From assembly GCA_029379225.1 (NCBI GenBank), contig JAQYWR010000010.1, forward strand, positions 56,936 to 120,935: a DNA stretch of 64,000 nt. The letters are read 5' to 3'. Both the position numbers and the translations under genes were made by a program. The stretch's first letter is position 1. Each line of letters begins with the position of its first letter. Below, piece after piece: positions 57,564 through 64,000 of the stretch. The stretch comes from Nostoc sp. S4. GTDB taxonomy: Bacteria > Cyanobacteriota > Cyanobacteriia > Cyanobacteriales > Nostocaceae. The notes below the pieces were generated by a model. The model had not been told where the DNA came from. It made no database searches and saw nothing but the letters and a program-made list of their open reading frames with translations.

Positions 57564-57663
57564 TTGATTTGAAATTTAAAATTTGTTATTTTAAATAAAA
57601 ATTTGTATTGGTATTGAAGAAATTTATCTAAAAAGCATTTCTGCCAACAGTTTACCAGAATTA

Positions 57664-59043
57664 TTAGTATCCTGAGTGTTTTCCCAACTGTTGGCTAAAA
57701 TAAAGACGATATAATTCACACATCAGAGAAACTCGATCGCCATTGATTTGAACTAAACCCATGCTTTCAAGTTTATAAGCAGCCAGCGCATCTAATTCTA
57801 CTTTCTGGTCGCTGGTAATTACCTGTTGCATCGCAGACATTAGTTGTGGTTCTTTTTGCAGTAAGCTCAACAGTTCTCGTAAATACTGAGTGTAAATTCC
57901 TGCTGATGTCGATGCTGTTTTTAATAACAGTTCTAAGGTGATTTCTTGTCCAGATAAATGATATAGTGCTAAATTTACCAGATAAGGATGTCCTCCCACC
58001 ATTGCTTGTAGAGGTGCAAGGCGTTGTGCCCCAAGTAAGTCTGCTGCCCAATCTAATCCATAACGCAATGCTAAATCTTGTACTTGGTTGAGACTAAACG
58101 GTGGCAGGGTAATTGTAATTCCGACATTAAAAGGCGATTGGTTGAGCTTCAGGGGAACGTAAATTTCTGTGGTGTGAACCACTACCATTCGTAGTTTTTG
58201 CCATATCGGGTCTTGCTTTGCTTGTTCGTGCCAAAATCGCAGCATTGGTAAAAAGTCTTGAGCAATATTATGATGTTCAAAAACTCGCTGCACTTCATTC
58301 AAAGCCAAAACCACAGGATTTGATGCAATGTACTGTAATATATACGCTTCAAAATAGATTTTGCAGCTGACTTTGCTGCCCATTTCTGTATCCCAAAAAT
58401 CATCTAAACAAGGAAGCAAGTTTAACTGCCTGCTGATATAGACACAGAACCAACGCAAAAATTTATCTAGGGAAGTAAAAACTTCTCGATCGGCTTCTTG
58501 AAAGTCCAAATAGACAATTTGATAACCCTGCTCTCTAGCATAAGCAACCATTCGGTTGAGCAGAGAACTTTTTCCCATCTTTCTAGGTGCTTTAATCCGG
58601 ATTAAGCAGCCTGGGTGTAATATCTCTTTACAAATCAGTTCTTCTATTGGAGGACGATTGATGTATAAAGGAGAATCCACTGCCACCGGACCGCTAGGAA
58701 ATTCCATCTTGCCGACTGAAAATATGTTTGGATAAAGCCTTGTGAATCCCAATTCTCTATTGAACTGTTGTTGTGGTTGATTTTGTTGCCAACTTATGCA
58801 TTGGGAATATTTGCTCAAAACTAAATGCAGATTTTTTTTTGTTACTCTTTCTCCAGCTGCTTGGGACAAGTCTTGCCACAACTGAGAGCCAATTTGCTTT
58901 ATGTAGTTTCTACCATAACCTGTTCCCTCTGCCATTTCATCGTAAGTTTTGCCCAACCACGATTGATAAAGCACAAACCACTCAATGGAATCGAGAGGCT
59001 TATTTTGTAGAATTTTTTCTACTGCTTCTAGCAATTCTTCCAC
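57664..59043 (-). CDS. AAA-like NTPase with N-terminal VMAP-type helix-turn-helix
   Basis: The N-terminal ~90 residues (LDSIEWFVLYQSWLGKTYDEMAEGTGYGRNYIKQIGSQLW) look like the helix-turn-helix domain found with vWA-MoxR-associated proteins. The NTPase part follows, with FPSGPVAVDSPLYINRPP, Walker A APRKMGKSS (~152-160) and VVLALNEVQRVF as a degenerate Walker B (an Asn-Glu where Asp-Glu is usual). HPYLVNLALYHLSG and a winged-helix end follow. Such proteins are parts of NTP-dependent conflict or signalling systems in multicellular bacteria. It probably forms a transcription unit with the AAA-like gene downstream. Confidence 0.75.
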   Translation of the reverse strand: MEELLEAVEKILQNKPLDSIEWFVLYQSWLGKTYDEMAEGTGYGRNYIKQIGSQLWQDLSQAAGERVTKKNLHLVLSKYSQCISWQQNQPQQQFNRELGFTRLYPNIFSVGKMEFPSGPVAVDSPLYINRPPIEELICKEILHPGCLIRIKAPRKMGKSSLLNRMVAYAREQGYQIVYLDFQEADREVFTSLDKFLRWFCVYISRQLNLLPCLDDFWDTEMGSKVSCKIYFEAYILQYIASNPVVLALNEVQRVFEHHNIAQDFLPMLRFWHEQAKQDPIWQKLRMVVVHTTEIYVPLKLNQSPFNVGITITLPPFSLNQVQDLALRYGLDWAADLLGAQRLAPLQAMVGGHPYLVNLALYHLSGQEITLELLLKTASTSAGIYTQYLRELLSLLQKEPQLMSAMQQVITSDQKVELDALAAYKLESMGLVQINGDRVSLMCELYRLYFSQQLGKHSGY

Positions 59044-59474
59044 GGTTATTAAAAGTTAAACATTGAATAAAATTACAGATTTCCTTTAGCTTAGTAATAA
59101 TATACAACTGAAAAAATGCTCGAATAAAGAAAAATCTATCAATTTTATTATCTTCAGTGTAATCACCAATTGTTTTTAATAACTTGTTATTTTAAGAACT
59201 GAGTATAAAAAGTCAAAGGCTGTTTCTAAAGAAATGTAAAGAGCAGGAACGCGGTGGCGATCGCTATTGGCTCTAATTATTAGGATAACTCGCTCGTTGC
59301 TAGTGCTGTCCTAGATAAAATAAATATTTTGACAGATAAAATATGTAAGATAGCTTAATTATTGTGAATCCATCTTTGCAGCAAAATATATATCTTACAC
59401 AGTAGGGTGTGTAGGCTAACGCACAATAAATAATTGATGATGCGGTACTTTCAGCAATTACAAATTACAAATTT
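59044..59474. other. Divergent spacer upstream of the AAA-like and SDR genes
   Basis: About 430 bases, AT-rich. It holds a HIP1 site and a GGGTGTG...CTAACGCAC inverted repeat near 59404-59427. No gene was seen. It should include the promoters of the two divergent transcription units. Confidence 0.4.
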
Positions 59475-60467
59475 ATGTCAGACAATAAAGAATTTTTATC
59501 GGAAAAAAATTCTTCCAGGAAAAATATTTTGATTTTAGGTGCAACCGGCTATATTGGCGGAGCATTGTGCCATAAGTGTTCCCAGACCGAAGATTTAGCT
59601 GTATTTGCACTTGTACGTCCGAGTAGTAATGTTGAGGCGATAAAGCCTTTGTGCAAGGAAATAATCCGCTCTCAAGAGGCAGGCTTTTCCAGCAATGATG
59701 TTGCTCAAGCAATTCGCAAGCATGATATTGCAACAGTAATCAATGTAGCTTGGCACATGCCTCCAGAACCAATTAAAGAAGCTCAATTTGCCAAAGACCG
59801 GATATCATTAGAAGCCGCTTTACACGGTGCTAAAGCAGTTTCACCCGATATTCATGTAATTACAACCAGTGGGAATTTCTCTTTAATTACCGCTGATGGC
59901 GGACGAATCACGGAAACACCTCCCCCTAGAGGTTATACACCGCCCGAATATTTAGCATTTATTGACTTACTAATGGGTGTAAATGTCCTCAAAGATGGGC
60001 TAGTAGAAGAATATATCAGTAATGGAGGTAACGCTTCTATTGTCTATCCTTCATCAGTGTATGGTTCGGCACCAACTCGTGGCAGTTTTTGGGATTTTGC
60101 AATTCAGCAGTTCATTACAGGAAAACCACACCAAGGCTATCAGCCATTTCCGCCAGATTTTATGACGGCGTGGGTTCATGTTCATGATTTGGCAGACTGC
60201 TACATTGCCGCAACGCGAAAAGGTACTAAAGGAGGACGTTACCTGGCTGCGCCGGAAAATTTGAGTATTAGCCAGATATCAACTTTGTTTGCCGAGGCTG
60301 CTGGGGTAGAATTCGTTGCACCTGTCTTTGAAAACAAAGACAAAGTTATATTTGATGATTCTCATACCAGAGAAGTGCTTCAACTTCAATGGAAGTATAA
60401 AGTGGCTGATGAGGTGAAAGGTTGGGTAGAGAGAATAAAAGAGTTAGGAACTTATTTTTTAGAGTAA
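59475..60467 (+). CDS. NAD-dependent epimerase/dehydratase (extended SDR)
   Basis: This is an extended short-chain dehydrogenase with an N-terminal Rossmann motif ILGATGYIGGALCHKC (G-x-x-G-x-x-G). It has VINVAWHMPPEPI, a VYPSSVYGSAP strand with the GS segment, and WVHVHDLADCYIAATRKGTKGGRYLAAPENLSISQI. The classical YxxxK catalytic pair is not obvious; EYLAFIDLLMGVNVLKDG occupies that place, with Tyr and Lys further apart. It may therefore be atypical or non-catalytic. The substrate is unknown. The ATG start has no clear ribosome site. Confidence 0.8.
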   Translation: MSDNKEFLSEKNSSRKNILILGATGYIGGALCHKCSQTEDLAVFALVRPSSNVEAIKPLCKEIIRSQEAGFSSNDVAQAIRKHDIATVINVAWHMPPEPIKEAQFAKDRISLEAALHGAKAVSPDIHVITTSGNFSLITADGGRITETPPPRGYTPPEYLAFIDLLMGVNVLKDGLVEEYISNGGNASIVYPSSVYGSAPTRGSFWDFAIQQFITGKPHQGYQPFPPDFMTAWVHVHDLADCYIAATRKGTKGGRYLAAPENLSISQISTLFAEAAGVEFVAPVFENKDKVIFDDSHTREVLQLQWKYKVADEVKGWVERIKELGTYFLE

Positions 60468-60571
60468 ATAAGCATTAGGCGTAAAAACTCAAGCAAAGAC
60501 CAGCTGTAAGATTTCCTTGTGTCGGTAGAAGTGTCAAAATATATATGTAAACTTTATTTACAAAATCACTT

Positions 60572-60856
60572 ATGCCGAAAGCAATTTGGAATGGTGCAGT
60601 TTTAGCCGAGAGCGATGATACCGTAGTTGTAGAAAACAACCATTATTTTCCGGCTGACACAATTAATAAAGAGTACTTCAGTGAAAGTAACACCCACACT
60701 ACTTGTCCTTGGAAAGGTGTCGCTAGCTACTACAGTGTCGAAGTTGATGGACAAGTCAACAAAGATGCTGCTTGGTACTATCCTAGTGCCAAGGAGAAAG
60801 CTAAGAATATTGAAGGCTATGTGGCTTTTTGGAAGGGTGTAAAAGTCGAGGCTTAA
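60572..60856 (+). CDS. DUF427 family protein
   Basis: The 94-residue product is a complete DUF427 domain: AIWNGAVLAESDDTVVVENNHYFP, CPWKGVASYYSVEVDGQ and AAWYYPSAKEKAKNIEGYVAFWKGVKVE. The fold is a small beta-rich domain of unknown function found in many bacteria. It follows the SDR gene by about 100 bases on the same strand and may be co-transcribed with it. Confidence 0.9.
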   Translation: MPKAIWNGAVLAESDDTVVVENNHYFPADTINKEYFSESNTHTTCPWKGVASYYSVEVDGQVNKDAAWYYPSAKEKAKNIEGYVAFWKGVKVEA

Positions 60857-61050
60857 TAAAGGTTCTTGGAAGTATTTTATTTCCAGAGAATTGATTCAGT
60901 ATTTACAGCAATCATCAAACTAAATTTTGTGGAGGTTGGCTTGTGTTAACCTCCACAGTCTTAAACCGGAATTGAAAATTGGATTTGAGAAAGCGATCGC
61001 CTCAGACAACACTGTTAAAATAAACCAATACTTGATGCGGTATTCATTTT

Positions 61051-61752
61051 ATGACCATCGCGCCAGAAGTAAATCCTCAAGCAGGTATCTGCCAAGATGT
61101 TATATTTCCTCCTAGTGAGATATATAGTGACGAACCACCCTTGGAAAGTGACCTACATCTAGAGCAAATTATGCTCTTACTCCAATGTTTAAAATGGCTG
61201 TGGCAAGATAGAAATGATTTCTACGCGGCGGGAAATTTGACTATCTACTACAGTCCGCATCAACGCAAATCAGAATTCTTCCGAGGGCCAGATTTTTTTG
61301 TAGTACTAGGATGCGAACGTAAAAACAGAAAAAGTTGGGTAGTGTGGGAAGAATATGGCAAATATCCCAATGTCATCGTCGAAATTTTGTCTGACTACAC
61401 AGCAAATATAGACAAAGGTTTAAAGAAAACAATTTATCAAGACACCTTCCGCACACCGGATTATTTTTGGTTTGATCCTTACACCTTAGAATTAACAGGG
61501 TTTCATTTATTAGATGGAGAATATCAACCTCTGCAAACAAACGAACGAGGGCATTTGTGGAGTCAACAATTAGGATTGTATCTTGGTGTTTATGAGGGAT
61601 TATTACGTTACTTTACACCAGATTATCAAATAGTACCCACACCCGAAGAAATTGTACAGCAAGCGCAACAACAAGCACAGCAAGCACAACAACAAGCAGC
61701 ACGTTTGGCAGCAAAACTGCGGGAGTTAAATATCAATCCAGATACAATTTGA
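61051..61752 (+). CDS. Uma2 family (DUF820) putative endonuclease
   Basis: Uma2 proteins are abundant in filamentous cyanobacteria and have a PD-(D/E)xK nuclease-like fold, but their activity is unproven. Visible features are FFRGPDFFVVLG and PNVIVEILSDYTANIDKGLKKTIYQDTFRTPDYFWFDP, holding the Asp, Glu and Lys of the putative catalytic site. A Gln/Ala-rich helix (QQAQQQAQQAQQQAARLAAKLRELNINPD) ends the protein, a common Uma2 tail. The length is 233 residues. No partner gene is evident. Confidence 0.88.
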   Translation: MTIAPEVNPQAGICQDVIFPPSEIYSDEPPLESDLHLEQIMLLLQCLKWLWQDRNDFYAAGNLTIYYSPHQRKSEFFRGPDFFVVLGCERKNRKSWVVWEEYGKYPNVIVEILSDYTANIDKGLKKTIYQDTFRTPDYFWFDPYTLELTGFHLLDGEYQPLQTNERGHLWSQQLGLYLGVYEGLLRYFTPDYQIVPTPEEIVQQAQQQAQQAQQQAARLAAKLRELNINPDTI

Positions 61753-62131
61753 CTAATCTTCAAGCATTTATAACAAATGCGTAAACAATTGCCGCAAATG
61801 ATTACGCAATTGCTATAAATGAGTAGTTATTTATAATTAATACTTAATTCGTTTGCGATTTTTTTAAGCATTAGTTATAAATGAGACAGCAATTGCTATA
61901 AACGTGTGTCCATTTATAATTAATGTTCAAGCTGTTATTGATAACAGACGAACATTTGTAACGTCCGCATCTGTCTTCCTAACAACTGGGCAAGCTGTTG
62001 TTACCAGACTGACTTCATTTGGTAATGTTGCTAGTGTAAAAGCACTTAATTATTCTTGTCTACCAAGGCGGCGATCGCTTTTGTACTATCGTTTGCTAAT
62101 AACATCTGCTGTAACTTTTTTGCTAAAGCGA
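61753..62131. other. Convergent spacer between Uma2 and DUF29 genes
   Basis: About 380 bases containing the direct repeats above. Its right part has an open frame without recognised features (61904-62137), which I do not call a gene. It also has a HIP1-containing segment near 62065. Confidence 0.4.
61806..61930. repeat. Two direct repeats in the Uma2-DUF29 spacer
   Basis: GCAATTGCTATAAA followed about 14 bases later by TTTATAATTAAT occurs at 61806-61840 and again at 61889-61923, 83 bases apart. Between them lies ATTAGTTATAAATGAGA, partly similar. It may be a decayed tandem repeat or a paired regulator site. Confidence 0.5.
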
Positions 62132-62599
62132 TTATAGCCCGTAGAAATCCTCATCTAGAATCTGCTCAACTGAAAAAGGACAAACCACTGGATACTCACT
62201 TTCTTCCGGTACACGAATCCCAAATTTAACTAGCTTACCTTCTTTTATCGCCAGCTTTCGACCATCCAAATAAGCTTTTTCTATTGCCTCTACTAAAAAA
62301 TTTTTGAGAGAAGGAGTATCTGACAAATTGTTAAAAACTCGTTGACGATGTTCAAGTACCGAACTATACCAACTTCCTTTGATCATATCGGGCACATCGT
62401 ATTGAACCATTAACTTTTGTAAATGTGCTAACAAAATAGTCAAATTGCTCTTTAAAGCATTTTTCTCCACCTTACTCAAATCAATTAGTTCCTCAATCAA
62501 ATGCTCAATATCGAGCGACTCAAATTCACGATTTCGTAACTGTTGAATCGTTTGCTCGAGCCAATATTGCAAATCGCGATCATATAAGTTATTAGACAT
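62132..62599 (-). CDS. DUF29 family protein
   Basis: This is a full-length, 155-residue DUF29 protein: LYDRDLQYWLEQTIQQLRNREFESLDIEHLIEELIDLSKVEKNALKSNL, then LLAHLQKLMVQYDVP, SWYSSVLEHRQRVFNNL and AYLDGRKLAIKEG. The function of DUF29 is unknown. It lies just downstream of the HEAT-repeat gene on the same strand, 63 bases apart, so they may be co-transcribed. It is a closer match to the family consensus than the DUF29 protein at 22694. Confidence 0.85.
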   Translation of the reverse strand: MSNNLYDRDLQYWLEQTIQQLRNREFESLDIEHLIEELIDLSKVEKNALKSNLTILLAHLQKLMVQYDVPDMIKGSWYSSVLEHRQRVFNNLSDTPSLKNFLVEAIEKAYLDGRKLAIKEGKLVKFGIRVPEESEYPVVCPFSVEQILDEDFYGL

Positions 62600-62662
62600 T
62601 CTTTAAATTAACTCCGTTTTGTTTCAATAATGTTTCTGCATCATTAGGAGCTGCAAAAGCAT

Positions 62663-64000
62663 TTAAATTATTCTTGTGAAGAGGATTTTATTTAGACTTT
62701 GCATTGCACGAGTAGCAAAATTATGCTGATGCCAAGCTTGATAAAAATCAGGGTAAGTCATATTCTGGGCACATTTCCAGGCTAAATCGTAGTAATTATC
62801 ATCCAGTTGCCAATAACCACTTAAAGCTTTGACTACTGCAAAGCGATGCTTATTATTCTGTAGAATTTTCTTTAAGTTAGATGCTGCCTGCCAACGGGTG
62901 GAGTCATCCACAGTAGTTGATTGCAGCAGTTGTACTAAGGCGGCGATCGCAATTTCATTGCCTGGATCGATTTCTCCTAAGCTATCTACTGCCAGCATAC
63001 GGGTGTAGTCAGACACAGTAGTTGATTGCAGCAGTTGCACCAAGGCGGCGATCGCAATTTCATTGCCTGTGCCGATTCTCCCTAAGCTATCTGCTGCTTG
63101 CCAACGGGTGGAGTCATCCACAGTAGTTGATTGCAGCAGTTGCACCAAGGCGGCGATCACATTTTCATTGCCTGTGCCGATTTTCCCTAAGCTAGATGCT
63201 ACCTGCCTACGGAAGCCGTCATCCACAGTAGTTGATTGCAGCAGTTGCACCAAGGCGGCGATCGCATTTTCATTGCCTGGGTCGATTGTCCCTAAGCTAG
63301 ATGCTACCTGCCAACGGGTGTAGTCATCCACAGTAGTTGATTGCAGTAGTTGCACCAAGGCGGCGATCGCATTTTCATTGCCTGTGCCGATTGTCCCTAA
63401 GCTAGATGCTGCCTGCCAACGGGTGTAGTCAGGCACACTAGTTGATTGCAGCAATTGCACCAAGGCGGCGATCGCATTTTTATTGCCTGTGCCGATTCTC
63501 CTTAAGCTAGATGCTACCTGCCTACGTAAGTCGTCAGACACAGTAGTTGATTGCAGCAGTTGCACCAAGGCGGCGATCGCAATTTCATTGCCTGTGCCGA
63601 TTCTCCCTAAGCTATCTGCTGCTTGCCAACGGGTGGAGTCATCCACAGTAGTTGATTGCAGCAGTTGCACCAAGGCGGCGATCACATTTTCATTGCCTGT
63701 GCCGATTTTCCCTAAGCTAGATGCTACCTGCCTACGGAAGCCGTCATCCACAGTAGTTGATTGCAGCAGTTGCACCAAGGCGGCGATCGCATTTTCATTG
63801 CCTGGGTCGATTGTCCCTAAGCTAGATGCTACCTGCCAACGGGTGTAGTCATCCACAGTAGTTGATTGCAGTAGTTGCACCAAGGCGGCGATCGCATTTT
63901 CATTGCCTGTGCCGATTGTCCCTAAGCTAGATGCTGCCTGCCAACGGGTGTAGTCAGGCACACTAGTTGATTGCAGCAATTGCACCAAGGCGGCGATCGC
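62663..64000 (-). CDS. HEAT-repeat protein, C-terminal part (cut by window edge)
   Basis: The C-terminal 445 codons are in the window; the frame is open to the last base. At least ten tandem 35-residue HEAT repeats (AIAALVQLLQSTTVDDYTRWQVASSLG..GN) are followed by a distinct tail (YDLAWKCAQNMTYPDFYQAWHQHNFATRAMQSLNKIL). In cyanobacteria such repeats and tails are often attached to an N-terminal NACHT/STAND NTPase, which would lie outside the window; this is an inference. At the DNA level the repeats include a 525-bp block duplicated without change. Each unit contains a HIP1 or near-HIP1 site. Confidence 0.85.
   Translation of the reverse strand, partial: AIAALVQLLQSTSVPDYTRWQAASSLGTIGTGNENAIAALVQLLQSTTVDDYTRWQVASSLGTIDPGNENAIAALVQLLQSTTVDDGFRRQVASSLGKIGTGNENVIAALVQLLQSTTVDDSTRWQAADSLGRIGTGNEIAIAALVQLLQSTTVSDDLRRQVASSLRRIGTGNKNAIAALVQLLQSTSVPDYTRWQAASSLGTIGTGNENAIAALVQLLQSTTVDDYTRWQVASSLGTIDPGNENAIAALVQLLQSTTVDDGFRRQVASSLGKIGTGNENVIAALVQLLQSTTVDDSTRWQAADSLGRIGTGNEIAIAALVQLLQSTTVSDYTRMLAVDSLGEIDPGNEIAIAALVQLLQSTTVDDSTRWQAASNLKKILQNNKHRFAVVKALSGYWQLDDNYYDLAWKCAQNMTYPDFYQAWHQHNFATRAMQSLNKILFTRII
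63011..64000. repeat. 525-bp-period duplication inside the HEAT gene
   Basis: Bases 63011-63475 recur, as far as I can read without a difference, at 63536-64000. The offset of 525 bases equals five 35-residue HEAT units. The second copy reaches the window edge, so the repeat may continue. The shorter period of 105 bases is visible throughout 62880-64000. Confidence 0.9.

Noticed and set aside
61904..62137. 77-codon plus-strand open frame
   Set aside because: It overlaps the direct repeats and the end of the DUF29 gene on the other strand, with no domain visible.

Overview
The window is chromosomal DNA from a heterocyst-forming filamentous cyanobacterium (order Nostocales). The evidence is a full-length hetR, a patX-type RGSGR protein with a differentiation-type promoter motif, the phycobilisome core gene apcF, cp12, an NtcA-controlled glnA, very many HIP1 octamers (GCGATCGC), and the heptamer tandem repeats and hairpin repeats typical of this group. 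No genus can be named from sequence alone.

Layout. 1-5.2 kb: the 3' end of moaA, a dead IS630-like transposase, a multicopper oxidase, rpsD and a secreted Cys-repeat protein. 5.2-8.1 kb: hetR and an almost 2 kb gene-free region upstream of it. 8.1-16.4 kb: a coiled-coil/repeat/EamA transporter fusion, a Pit phosphate transporter, a dead dehydrogenase fragment, a hydrolase, a hemerythrin-like protein and an FAD oxidoreductase. 16.4-26.5 kb: patX, a ferritin-like protein, glnA, apcF, a Nif11 peptide, a DUF29-tlyA pair, cp12, a dynamin-like GTPase and a small membrane protein. 26.8-27.7 kb: the relic of a Tn7-like element next to tRNA-Ala(CGC). 27.7-38.5 kb: HAD hydrolase, methyltransferase, rtcB, a one-polypeptide restriction-modification enzyme, the pyruvate dehydrogenase E2, YlqD and acyl-ACP synthetase. 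38.7-48.5 kb: accessory region described below. 48.7-64 kb: MFS transporter, GH63-like enzyme, recQ, two AAA-like NTPases, SDR, DUF427, Uma2, DUF29 and a HEAT-repeat protein cut by the window edge.

The most unusual locus is a tight five-gene operon at 40.7-47.9 kb: a trypsin-co-occurring (Trypco1) protein, a trypsin-like protease, a P-loop ATPase, a STAND NTPase with a TPR-like C-terminal half, and a radical SAM/SPASM enzyme. The end of the protease and the start of the ATPase carry the same helical segment, which suggests homotypic docking of protease to ATPase. The radical SAM enzyme has a Cys-rich N-terminus and a PqqD-like segment, which suggests a peptide substrate. Two paralogous small membrane proteins flank the region. 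I infer an NTP-gated protease conflict or signalling system coupled to peptide modification; the function is not proven by sequence.

The heterocyst part is also coherent: hetR, a candidate diffusible inhibitor precursor (patX) and an NtcA-driven glnA lie within 16 kb. Repetitive DNA has entered several reading frames (Pit transporter, FAD oxidoreductase, EamA fusion, HEAT protein), and several genes are present only as remnants.
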